Source: Emmonsiellopsis sp. PD_33
Taxonomy: Eukaryota > Ascomycota > Eurotiomycetes > Onygenales > Ajellomycetaceae
Direction: 5' to 3'
DNA length: 64,000 bases
Assembly: GCA_032988165.1 (NCBI GenBank)
Contig: JANTQF010000017.1
Location: forward strand, 62,001 to 126,000
Position numbers and translations under genes: made by a program. The notes below the pieces were generated by a model. That model was not told where the DNA came from and did no database searches. It saw only the letters and a list, made by a program, of their open reading frames with translations. How positions within the stretch are numbered: the first letter of the stretch is position 1; the number at the start of each line of letters is the position of its first letter. This document shows positions 1-11,106 of this stretch, one piece after another.

Positions 1-877
1 ATAAGAGAGAAATACATACATCTTTTTTATTATCAACCTTCCACTCAGTAGATAAAAGCTTCTAAACCTTCTGAAAGAATAAATCCAGGGCATTCATTAT
101 ATTCTTAGCCTTCTATATGCTAACCTCTGCAGATTCCACAATTTTATTCCTCAGTTTCTCAATACTAGCTACTAGACTACCATCTTGAATATGTTTTGCC
201 CTTGATAAATCTCTGCTGCTAGAGCTTGCAGATCTCAATGTCAGCAATAATAATAATAGTACTCTTAGTGTTACTAGTAATAATAACACTATCTATAATA
301 ATAATAGAGTAATTTGCATGGAATCATCATTATAGTTATCATTATCTTCTACAACTATATAGATTTACTTTTAAATAGTGATAAAATTAACTATATATTC
401 CTCTATTATCATCTTATCATTAAGGAGTCATTTAAGGCAGTCCTTATAAGAAGGCCTGCAGCTGTGAAACTCCTCCATATCTGAGTGTTTTTCAAAATAT
501 TTATTCATCACCTCTAGAGAATTGATATAAGTTCTCTTCACTAAATCATATGATTAATCAGATATTTGATTTTAATGCTTCTCTCACAGCCTGTATAGAA
601 ATTTAAAGCATGTAAAACAATTAGTAAGCTATTATTTATTTATAATTTAGTATGTAACATTCTATATAACCTTCACTACTAACTATTAACTCTGAGCTTT
701 GAAGCTTCTATCTGATTTAAATCTCTTATATATAATCTTCAGCAGGCTATCCAACAGGGCCTATTCTATTGCTACAGTCCACTTAATAAGAATATAAGTA
801 TCCTTTTTATTAGCCTTCCTATGCCTGCTCTATATAGACTGTGTGGCAGATAGTATGGCCTGCATTAACTGGGTAGT

Positions 878-1093
878 TATAATTAAGATAACTTAAAATG
901 AAAATATTGTGTAGAATAAGGTTGATTCTCTATATTTCTGAGCTGCTCATAACTATTTATACTATGAGGCCTAACTAAGCTATATAAGTGACTAAGCACC
1001 ATGGATGTCCCATGGTGTGGACTATAATGTAGAGTATGCACACATAATAAGTAGCCTCTTTCAGAAAGGTATGTGATGCCCTCATTACTGTAG
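878..1093 (-). repeat. 3' LTR of the gypsy element (left copy)
   Basis: Aligns along almost its whole length with 10,875-11,106. Shared landmarks are the stretch around 901-945, the AGGCCTAACTAAGC region near 967, and the ccatggatgtcccatgg imperfect palindrome near 1000. Differences between the copies are mostly transitions. At least one site reads TG here (1028-1029) and CA in the other copy (11,025-11,026), the two products expected from a decayed CpG. Boundaries are approximate because the right-hand end aligns poorly. Confidence 0.7.
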
Positions 1094-1959
1094 TTACATA
1101 CAGAAATGTAGAGTAAATAAATAAAATAGCAGAAAGTATAATATAATAGTAGATAAAATGCTAATTAAAATTAAACTAAATTATCCATCTATTTATTATT
1201 CATCTCTACATCTAATTTATCTAGTGCACTCTTTAATTCTACCTGTAGTATTTCAAGTATGACTTAATAGGTAATATCTTTATCTGCTCACATGCTGACT
1301 GTGCTTTCTGCCTCATTATGGTGAAGATTCTATAGATGAGTAACTTATTTGATTGTATCTTCCTGATATATACTATTAGTGGGCTTAATGGGTTGATTAT
1401 TAGTCTGCATGATAGTATTAATATCCTTATTAATCTTCTATATACTTTTATTAAGCATGATAATATATGTGACTTCTATATGATAATATTACTGAGCAGC
1501 CTGCTGAGCTTCACATTCCTCTAGATTATATAATATCATTATGAGGTAAACAGCTTTGTTTCTAATAGCATCATATTAAGCTTTTTCCTTGGTGAGGGCT
1601 TGAGCTTGAATCTTATTTATGACCTGATGCAATTTATTGGTGGGTAGCATGCATGTATTAGTATGAGATATTCCCACAGTGAGAAGCTAATTGACTTCTT
1701 CAAGGGCTTTTTCTTTACTTATATTATGAAGGATTATAATGCATTTAACCACTTGAAGGTCTATAAGTAGGTTTGACTGCTGAGTAGATACAGTGTGAGA
1801 TGATATAACTATAATAATAACTATAGTAGAGGTAATACTAGCTATATGAGAAGGGCTTATAGTGAGTTACTTCATGGATGCATTACTATCTGAGGTGTCC
1901 TTCTTAATTTATTCACTGAGGAAGCTACTACCTCTCATATCTACTGAGCTATCTATCTA

Positions 1960-2950
1960 TCTTTATTTTCTATGGAAGCACTATAGGATCTCTGCATCTA
2001 CACAATCAATATGTTGGCTTCTAATAATGTCAGCTATAGATCATCCAATATTATGCAATTTAATCTAGTTAACTCATTTCTTTTTATTTTGCTCCTGCAG
2101 GTCATCCACAGCCTCATCAACTTGGTCTTTAGTTGTACTAGATGGGAATATACTGATATTCTCTTAATGCCATTCATTAATTAAGAGATTAATCTCTTAA
2201 TTATGAGTTTCTACCTACTAATTATAGAGTTAGGTGTAATGTATATTTTCTGCTATCATCTTATCTACATTTTATTAGCCCTGGACTTGCTTGGCAGCAG
2301 CATCACAGTTATCCTTAGTGGTATATATTAGGTTAAAGTGTACTTGATTCTCCTGAAGATGACATCCCAGTGAATTATAATACTTATAGCCTGAATTCTT
2401 CACAGTAAGATGCAGATATATAGATTCATTATAATTATAAATCTCTATGATATCTTCTATATTATAGTTTATAATTACCTTCAACTTTATCCTATTAATA
2501 GTCATTTCAATTTTAAGCTTTCTCACTTTAACTTTGTCCTCAGCTGGTGATATGTTAGGTGATAGTCCCTTAAAGTTGCATTTATTGTCTGGGTCCAGGC
2601 ATATCTTAAGAGGTAAGTATTATAAAGTATTACCTGTAATTCATGGTATCTCCTTCTTATACTCCTTATTGGCCTGCTTCTGTGACTACTCTTATACTTT
2701 GAAGATGCTATGATTATTATGTAATTATTAGTTTACAGCTTGCTTGTCCATACTATTAATGACTTTCTTGAGTGTGCTTACTGACTTAGTGGAGATTGCT
2801 CTTAGAGGTAGAGTATATTTACACATTTTGATGATAAACTTTATGATATACTCCTCTATATAACTCATTGCCTTGATATTCTCAATGACCTTATTATTCT
2901 CAGCTTGCTGGGCTGCTATCTTCCCTTTTCCTTTTATACTAGATTAACCT
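1960..2950 (-). pseudogene. Unidentified degraded minus-strand coding sequence
   Basis: Between the chromodomain and the left LTR the minus strand stays unusually open in one frame: an 83-codon ORF at 2275-2526 and, upstream of it, a lysine-rich run (KGKGKIAAQQAENN) and TLPLRAI with few stops. A further segment reads VDEAVDDLQEQNKKK near 2080. The composition is hydrophilic and helical. I do not recognise a family. It could be a third ORF of the retroelement or a nested unrelated transposon. The rest of 1100-3930 holds nothing I can name. Confidence 0.35.
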
Positions 2951-3929
2951 GTAGTCAGAGTAGATGAATTGATTTCTATCTTGTGCTGTCTCTTTAATGT
3001 GTGAGCTGAGGTGAGAGAGTTATCAGCTACTACTAATTATAAGTACTTGAAAGGTATTATACTATTGGAGATTCTATGATATTTGCTTGCAGATGGATGA
3101 GTAGGCTGGATGTCTTATATATAGTTACTAGAATTATTAGGAGTTGATAGAGATTGAATAGGTTAGTAGGAGGTTTATGTGTGTAAGTAAAATATTATTA
3201 GTGAATTTATCATAATAATAGGTATGAAGATGGATGGACTGGGGGATTGAGAGGTTCACTGTGATAAATCTTCTATATATATAGTGAATTCTAGTGTAAG
3301 AATGTGTTATAGTAATAATGTTCATCATGGAAGTTTTATGTTCTGTGGTTTAATGTCTATACTGAGTAGAGTAAATAAAGCTAAATAGGGCAGTACATCA
3401 GTAGGTAGCTCACACATAAAAGTGAATAGGGGTAAGACTAGTGAGTAGCATATAAGTGAATAAGGTGCAACTAATGTGAGGCAGTATAATTCTAATATAG
3501 CAATGGATATTTCATAGTGAATAGTAATAGTCTAGGCATAGAGAGCTTTTAATAACAGATAGGAGTATGGAAATTCTATGAATATAACCTCTTAATCAGT
3601 AGGGGCAGGTATGTTCTAGAATAATAAAGTTATAAATATGCATGTATGGGTATATAGAGGTAATATCTATATAAGCTGGTACAATAGCAGGGTAATGAAG
3701 ATTTCATGAAGTATAAAATTTAAATAGGCAATAAGTATTTTAATATCATATGAGAGTATAGAGTCTTCATGGTTGGTAATTCTATCTTTTTCCTTATAAT
3801 TAATATTCCATGAATGTCAAAGCACTTTTAGATTTATTTATGGAGATTTAGGATTTCTAGACTACTACCTTTAAGAATCAGCCTTACTATTACAGGATCA
3901 ACAGCAAATAGAATTCTTCTTGTTTGTGC

Positions 3930-4350
3930 TCATATTATTGTATGAGTTCTTTTACATTTAGTAGGGCATGCACAGAGTACTACTGGTTCTCTTCTAATCT
4001 ATACTCTTTCTATTACACAAAATATTCAACCTTTATGTTGCATCTGAGGTTCTTAGTTTATTTTACTAGTATTTTCTTGAGTTTGTATGATTATCATTCC
4101 AATGTATCACCTTCCATTACTATAGGGTCTAATGCCAGTGAGGTGTGCTTAAAGAGGTCCTCTTACTAGGAGGTGAGTTCTAAGTGAGCAATGAATATTA
4201 TAAGGTGTACCTGGAAGTGTACTGGGAGGTCCAGAAGATAGGTAAGACTATTAATCTAGTGGAGAATTGTAAAGGAACCTGCATATTAAGGGGTAAACTT
4301 ATTATAAGCTTGGAGTAAAGGTGTGTCATAGTCTTTATCAATTCAGAGAA
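3930..4350 (-). pseudogene. Integrase C-terminus (GPY/F-type) and chromodomain remnant
   Basis: From about 4350 downward the minus strand reads GNKVLL, then DYDTPLLQAYNKFTP-stop-YAGSFTIL, LLDLPVHFQVH and IAHLEL. This is the integrase GPY/F module followed by the DLP...HPVFHVSLLEP-type tail. About 40 codons later comes SYKLKKILVK, then KVEYFV, a stop and KEYRLEENQ, the pattern of a chromodomain (Y-x-V-E-K-I-L ... Y-L-V-K-W-K-G-Y). Such a C-terminal chromodomain targets integration to particular chromatin in this lineage. Confidence 0.7.
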
Positions 4351-4639
4351 GGACTTTATTACCTGTGGTGAAAAACCTTGAGGTGTGCTTCTTATTATAG
4401 TATTTCTTTATAAATACTACTACTGTGTGGAGTGCCTTATTTGCATCAAGGCAGCTGAAGAAGTCCTGAGAATTCTAATTTTAAAAAGTCTGTACTAGCT
4501 GGAGTGATGATTTGAGCTTTTAGTTATATATGTATTGATGAGGGGATATTCTCATTGCTAATACTATAGTATTATTAAAGAGTGCTTGAAGTGAGAGAGC
4601 TGAGTCCTCCTATTACTATAAATCTTTCAGTGTTATGAT

Positions 4640-4800
4640 TATGTGTTAGAGGGTGATTTCATACATCTGATTTGTAATCTCTGATTGACTGTCTACTTAA
4701 GGGTGATAAGTTATAGTATAGAGAAGTTCTACCCCAAGGGACTTAAAGATTATTGCTCAGAATTGACTGAGAAACTTCCTATCTCTATTTGAAATGATAC
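4640..4800 (-). pseudogene. Retrotransposon integrase core remnant
   Basis: Minus-strand translation reads IISNRDRKFLSQF, a stop, AIIFKSLGVELLYTITYHP, a stop, then VDSQSEITNQ. These are the second catalytic block (normally SDRD...F) and the YHPQTDGQSE block with the catalytic glutamate of gypsy DD35E integrases. The catalytic aspartate is asparagine here, and the glutamine of YHPQ has become a stop. The first catalytic block lies further right (4800-5400) and is not clearly readable. Confidence 0.8.
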
Positions 4801-5463
4801 AAAATGATGTGTCTTAATTACTTATTATCAGCTACTTGATGAATGATTTAGCTCAGGATTCTGCATCTTAATTCTAGTGTTCTAAGATGAAGGCTGTCCT
4901 CTTGCTTACTTTACAAGTAATAATTATACTGGCATTGAATTGTCCTTTGAGAAGACTAAGGACAATGTTAATTGTAATGATATAGAATAGAGATAGCTCT
5001 ATGATGATTAGCTGTAGTATGCTATATAATTTATAGTAGTAAGTAGTATTCTGAAGGTAGCTAAGGTAATAATAGATATATTCTTTAATAAGATGAGTCT
5101 TCTTGTAAATGAATAATCTATCTAACTTCTCTATAGTCTATTGTAGTTTAAGGTGTATGTCTAAGTGCACAATTTTGATGATGTTGCTAATAAGGGGCTG
5201 AGGAATGCAGAGCTATGTAGTATCCCTATAGTTATAATATAATAGATTATTATCAGGATTGATGTGGTATAGTAGCTTGGATTGATTTTTCATGGGCAAT
5301 GTACTATTTGCTTTTATGACTTCTAAAATTATAACTAGCCTTGAGTCTTGCTGGTAGGCATTCAGGAGTCTTTACTAAAACTATGAGAACATTATAATTA
5401 TTATAGCTGTATAATTCACTAGGAATGCATCTGTGATTTTAATGACTAGATCTTTTAGAGGCT

Positions 5464-5530
5464 CATCCTAATCTGTAGGTACATCTGACTGCAATTAAGA
5501 TAGAGCATCTAGAATAATATGTGTGCAGCC
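5464..5530 (-). pseudogene. RNase H / integrase linker remnant (DALS-LQSDVP)
   Basis: Translating the minus strand across 5530-5464 gives ILDALS, a stop where the family has arginine, then LQSDVPTD and another stop. This matches the conserved DALSRLQSD-type segment that ends RNase H in fungal gypsy elements. The Arg-to-stop change fits CGA decaying to TAA. It fixes the frame and orientation between the RT and integrase blocks. Confidence 0.75.
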
Positions 5531-6159
5531 AGGTTTATGAAATATCTATAGGTTAAATTGCTGTATATATTGAGTAGCTTGGATAAGCCTTAAGTTGAGC
5601 TTATCTGTAGAAGAGGTAGTCAGTGATGTCTGTCTGATGATTTGTAGTGTGACTGAATGATTAGTATATATAATCACTGGAAGTTCTGTGACTTTAACTA
5701 TGTGTTGTACTTTCTTAAATGCTTAGATTAGATATATGACCTTCAGTTTAGTTAGCTAGTATCTAGTTTCTACTAATGTGAGAATCTTAGAGAGGAACAT
5801 AATAGGCTCTATCATAATTGATGAAGGTAGAGTCTTAAAGTCTGGGATTTTTTCATGCTATATCTCCTTAAGTGGTGCTTATTCTAGTTTTACATGAAAT
5901 ATTATCATACCAAAACCTCTCTATTTAGAAGTATTAACATTGAAGAAGAGGTATTACATACTATCATAATATACTAGAAATAAACCCTTAGTAAATACTA
6001 CTTGTATGTCATTAAAAGCCTTCTCTTCTTTTTCTGTGGGCTTTCCAAGGGGTATTCAGATGGAGAATTGGGTTTATAGTCTCTCTTTTACTAGTACATC
6101 CTTAAGGAGTATTATCTTATATGCCTGTAGGGGCTTTGCATGATAGGTATAAAAGAGTA

Positions 6160-6915
6160 CATAGTTTTACAGCCATTCTATTATACTAAGATAAGTCTTT
6201 AGGTCCTTCAGGTTCCTTGGAAATGTAATTCTTACTAATATAGTAATCTGATCCTCTATCAGTGTGAGGTCTAGAGATGAGACCTTATATTCTAGCAATC
6301 TGACTGAAGGGAAACTAATAAATGCCTTCTTCAAATTGATAACTATGTTCTTGTTATGAAATAGAGTGAAGATCTTTCTCAGATGTTTGCCATGTTTTTC
6401 CATAATGATACTTGCAGTGACTAGATTGTTAATATAATAGTAGACAAACTTCTTGAACTTCTTTAGGAAAAGGTTAATTTTATACTATATATATACTGGA
6501 GAGTTTATATATCTCATTATTACTACTAAAGGAATCTCTTATTTATAGTGTAATATAACTAACAAGTGTTGTTGGTGGTCACAGTAGACTCTCCATTGAT
6601 AGAAGAAGCTTGTATAGTTAAGAATAATAATATAGTAACATCCTTTTATGGAGTTAATAACCTCTACCTATTATATCATTAAGTATATATTAGACTTAAC
6701 TATCTTATTTAGTTTCCTAACATTAATTACAGGACAGCCTTTCCATACTCTGTTGACCTCCTTTCATACTATAAATATTAGATATCCTAAGGGGGTGTGG
6801 TTCATTGCTCATTCCATACATTCTTAGGCATGCAATTTATTGAAGAGCTCATCTATAACTTCATAGTCCTTCTAGTTTAGAGGATATACCTTGGCTTGAA
6901 TCTGAAGCTTATAAT
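6160..6915 (-). pseudogene. Retrotransposon reverse transcriptase remnant (YINN in place of YIDD)
   Basis: The minus-strand translation follows gypsy RT closely: a VYPLN..DYEVIDELFNKLHA segment near 6900, NHTPLGY near 6800, a CPVINVRKLNKI palm segment near 6740, then FKKFVYYYINNL near 6430, followed by the thumb/connection segment 6167-6403 (EKHGKHLRKIF through LKTYLSIIEWL). In active elements the palm motif is Y-x-D-D. Here both aspartates are asparagine, so metal binding is lost. Several stops interrupt the rest. RNase H should lie between about 5530 and 6160 and is too degraded to delimit. Confidence 0.85.
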
Positions 6916-7810
6916 CCTCTAGTGGTAAGAGGGAAATTTACATCCACTCATCCTCTAGTAGGTTCATAGCATTGCTGTAGTCTTCTCAGATTTTAGGGAA
7001 TTCATTGTAAATCTATATGAAGTATTTTGTAGTTTTCTCATTACTGTAGATTATTATACTATTAAGTAGTTTTACTTTCACCTCTATAGGGTTAATGTTA
7101 ATGACATGCAGGGATTCCTCTATTAACTCTAATATATCTAGATTATCATTCAGCTTCTATTAGAGCTGTTGTCTAGGAAGGTTGAAGGTTAATAACTCTA
7201 CTGTGAGGTTAACTAAATATATACTAGTAGTATTATATTCTCTTAGAGTGCTGACACAGGATCTCTGTGAGATTATAATCTGCCTATTCATATTGTTGAT
7301 GATATGAGTGAATAGGAGATTATAGTCCATAATTTGCATATATGCCTGAAGTGATGGTATGACAGGGTTGAAGATATAGTCTCTATCTATTAGTAGATAT
7401 TCCTCTTTCTCAAGATAGTATCTGAGGGGAATTTTTACTTCTAATCTGAGTAAAATAATAACTTTAGCATCTAAATATATTAATCTGATAACTTAATAGT
7501 CTTTTCTTGATGTTACTAAAATTCTAACTTCTGCATTCTTACATAACTTTATTCACAGCATTCTCTTATCTAGGTTTATAGTGATGCCCTTCAGTGCCAT
7601 ATTATCTATACTGAGTAGCAAGTTGACATGAAGGTTGTTAATGACATGTACCTTCACTAAGATCTAAATGAGCACTAATGTATATTCTTTATTTAGTAGA
7701 ACTACTAATAATGTGAGTGGAATTATAATCATTTTAGAGGATTCTATAAAGTCTCTAATGCCTCTAACTGGTATTCACAGGCATGACAGGTATGATATCT
7801 TATTACATTA

Positions 7811-8143
7811 CTACTCAAAAAACTTCTTACTTACAAGCATCATTATGCAGCCAGAGTCTATATATATTAATAGTAGCTTGAAGGCATCCTGGTAGAATGC
7901 CATGGTGGTGGCATATTTCCAGTTATGAAATGTATAACTATAAGGTGTATCTAGATTAGCTGGCTGCTGAGATATTATCACTTGAGATGTACAGTTAAGG
8001 CTTGCATGGAAGGTCTGTGAAGTTACTATGCAAGTTTTCAAGTGTTTATATAGATTGTTGTGTGAATTAAAGGCCTCACTATAGCTATAATAGATGGCTG
8101 TTATGAGATCCACATAGAATGTATTTACTTCTAAATTATACAT
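7811..8143 (-). pseudogene. Retrotransposon zinc knuckle and aspartic protease remnant
   Basis: A 110-codon open stretch survives on the minus strand. Its start resembles the finger seen just before the protease in fungal gypsy elements (EAFNSHNNLYKHLKTC), but the leading cysteine positions read tyrosine. About 50 residues later comes IYIDSGCIMMLVSKKF, the aspartic-protease active-site motif (D-S-G) followed by the usual hydrophobic segment. The Cys-to-Tyr changes fit G-to-A mutation. The frame is closed at both ends by stops, so this is a fragment, not a gene. Confidence 0.7.
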
Positions 8144-8679
8144 ATTATTATTGTATAATTATTCCTGTAGATCATTCATGGGCATTTCTGACTCATTATA
8201 ATAGAGGTTGAATTCTGCCTTCTAGCTATATAGATCTTTCATGGACTCCTCTGATTTCTTGGGGTCAGTATGGAATGCTACTTATTTATGTGGCTGCTGA
8301 TTCCATGGCTGCCTGCTGAGTAGGTTAGTATTAGAGATACTCTTAGATATTAGTAGCTGAAGTTGTTACTTTAGAGCTGGCAATTCAGAATGATCTTACT
8401 AGGCTTTATCTTGATAGTTTTCATCATACTGGTTATAGCAGCTATCATATTAGTTATTATTACTACTATATTAATTATTGTTTCTACTGTAATTATGATA
8501 CTGTTTATTGGCATAGTCCTATGCCTGGTATCTAAGCTGATATTAATAAGTGAGCTATTCAAACTGGCAGGGATATGATCCTCTACTACATTCATAGTAA
8601 TTACTCTGAGGGATAAAGTTATTATGATAGAATCCACACTGATTATACATACTATTTATATATTAATCATTACTTGCAA

Positions 8680-9300
8680 ATCAATCTATTCAGTTAATCT
8701 ACTTATAGTGAATGATCTTAGTAAATTCTTCAATGATCATATTCTCTTCTGACTCATTAATAGTAGCTTGTAAGGCAACATTCAGATTGTTCCATACATG
8801 TAGGACCTAAGCATACTTAATGTCTTCTTAGTCATAGTGTTTAACAGCTAAAGACACATTTAGAATATAGGAGGTTAGACTGTGCTCATCATGAAGATTC
8901 TGAAGTAAGTATTTTATCTTATTAAGCTTTTATAGTGCTTGACTACTCTTAATGTAGAATCATTATTGAAGAATTTTAATCCACTCTTTTACTCTATTAT
9001 CAGTTATAATAAGATCTATATAGGTGATGTTATTAAGCTTCTAATTCCACCAGAATTCTACTTCTTCTTTGAGGTATAAATTTAAATTCTATTAGATTCT
9101 TACTGCATCTCTGGTTAGAGTAGCAACCTTAAGCTAGTTGATAAACATATGAATGTCCTAGTAATATATCTTGCCTTTCTTATTAATAATATTATTATGG
9201 CCTCATGATGTCAGTGCATCAGGATAGAAAAAACCAATGTCCTGGGGTTTCCATGAAGTAGTTGAGATCAGTGGTGCAGATAGAGGCTACATTGATGGCT
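8680..9300 (-). pseudogene. Retrotransposon gag remnant
   Basis: Minus-strand translation gives a broken frame with a gag-like core: a WW/aromatic cluster preceded by a KEEVEFW-type run, then a VKEWIKILQ-type run, then a long amphipathic helical region ending near 8700. Several TAA/TAG codons interrupt it. This arrangement, about 1 kb upstream of a zinc knuckle and a protease, matches fungal gypsy Gag. The flanks 9300-10,870 (leader) and 8150-8680 (low-complexity TTA/ATT-rich linker) hold nothing else I can identify. Confidence 0.55.
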
Positions 9301-10874
9301 GGGCTGATGCTAGCTAAATAGTGGTAACTCTAGTGTGAGAGAGTAATTTCTGTAGGATTTATATTTAATGCAGGGTGAAGCCTGTATCATTAGTGAATTC
9401 ATCAGTGATGTCTGTAGTGGCTAGAGTGCTATTCACATTTAATATATTATTTAGCTGTCTAATGAATAGCAGTTGCAAGGCTTGTTCTTTATCAGTTAGA
9501 GTTATATTTGAAGTCTCTAGAGACTCTATGGGTGTTAGCTGCAGTGCAGTGTAAAATAAGGTACTACTTAGTACTAAGTTAATCTATAAGAATGGCTGAG
9601 CCAGATGGAATAGGATGTTGCTCTCTAAGTATGACTTTAGGTCTAGCAGAAGGTATACTTATCTTATTAGTAATATCTTGAAGAATGCCTCTTCTCAGCA
9701 GGTGAATGTATAGCTTTATTTGAAGTAGTTTATATAGTTATGAAATTTAAGAACTACTTGATTAAATAATGAATGATTAATGGGCCAGTCTGATGGTATT
9801 AATGAGATCACTTAGATATTCTTGAAACTTCCATGTGAATTGACTTATAAGTATGTATACTCTTGTGATTCTATAGATATCTATCTGGACTTAGATAGAG
9901 GATTCAGATAGATAGTTTACTTAGTTATAAATATTACCCTTATAATTATAGTGTCCTGTAAAGAGTTATAATAAGAAAAGTTAGAGTTAAAATACTTAAT
10001 AATCTAATAAGCAAGTTCTACTATTTAGATGTAAAAGATCATTCTATAGTTCTTTAGATATGAGAGCTGCTGATGTCAATGACTATTATTAAATAAGATA
10101 AATCTTTTAAGAGAGAGAGTCTACAGAAAAGTATAGAAAGTAAGAAAGATACTATGCTCTTTTAGAATAAAAATAATCAGAAGATGCATACTAATGTGAT
10201 GAATGTATATACACTATATTCTTTTAAAAAAAGAATCACAGAAAATCTCAGAAAAAATGTGAAAACTGAAAAGAGAGAAAGTACTTTTTAAGAGGGTAAA
10301 AAAGTGAGCAATTTCTGAGAAATGTATGGGGAATTTGTATAGGAGCTTCAAGCAGTTAATTTATGAGCAAATAGTAGTTTGAATATAGTATGATAAATTT
10401 CCATGATAGTAGCTCAGAATCAGAGGTAATATAATGAATAAAAGTAAGCAACTAAAATAGGTATAGTAGGGTAATTTCTATGGAAGTTCTGTAGGTAGCT
10501 TGAGATTCTTTCACTAAGCTCAGTAATCTAGGGTAGACATCCATGGATTTACCAGAAGATCAAATAGAATAGTATGTATAGAGAACAATGAGAATGCAAT
10601 TCAATTAGAATTATTCATAATAAGGATGAAGTTATTCAGATGCTAGGTATAGAGTGTAGTTTATAAGAAGGATGAGGCCTGGGTAAATATGGCTTTTGAA
10701 GAGAAGTCTATGAAGTGAATAAGATGCCAGTGAGTAGAAGAGATAGAGAAGAGATAGAAACCTATTAAAGAAAATGTAGAAGTAATGAGAGTAGGAAGAT
10801 ACAATAATAACTTATTATGAAGACTGGAGAACTCATGGAGAATCTTATATTTTTTGTAAAGATATACTATTAAT

Positions 10875-11106
10875 TGTAATTGAGATAACTTGAGATGAAA
10901 ATATTATGTAGAATAAGGTTGATTCTCTATGTTCCTAAGCTGCCTATAACTATTTATATTATGAGGCCTGACTAAGCTATGTAAATGACTAAGTATCATG
11001 GATGTTCCATGGTGTGGATCATAGCATAGAGCATGTATGTATAATAGTAGTCTTATTATTACCTGAGGAATCCTATGGATAGACCTCCTCCTTCTGGGTG
11101 GCATTA
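10875..11106 (-). repeat. 5' LTR of the gypsy element (right copy)
   Basis: Partner of the repeat at 878-1093. The best-preserved part is 10,886-11,050. It begins TGTAAT, which would fit the usual TG start of an LTR (the left copy has TATAAT), and it probably ends near GCATTA, where a CA end would have decayed to TA. For the minus-strand element this is the upstream LTR. I could not recognise a tRNA primer-binding site next to it. Confidence 0.7.

Larger units (their letters stand above)
878..11106 (-). mobile_element. Decayed Ty3/gypsy chromodomain LTR retrotransposon
   Basis: Two diverged direct repeats of about 215-230 bp bracket minus-strand remnants in the order gag, zinc knuckle/protease, reverse transcriptase, RNase H, integrase, chromodomain. 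That is the pol order of Ty3/gypsy (Metaviridae-type) elements, and the chromodomain places it among the fungal chromodomain-bearing lineages. The LTR-to-LTR span of about 10.2 kb is long for the family. Roughly 2.8 kb between the chromodomain and the left (3') LTR may be extra coding sequence or a nested insertion. Every domain is broken by stops, so the copy cannot be active. A 5-bp target duplication is possible (gtagt before the left LTR, gtggt after the right) but is not secure, because the LTR ends are blurred by mutation. Confidence 0.8.

Noticed and set aside
8371..8637. Isoleucine-rich ORFs on both strands, membrane-protein-like
   Set aside because: They arise from ATT/TTA low-complexity DNA in the gag-protease linker of the dead retroelement, and the two strands mirror each other.
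10904..11104. 66-codon minus-strand ORF inside the right LTR
   Set aside because: It is LTR sequence; the other LTR copy has no matching frame.
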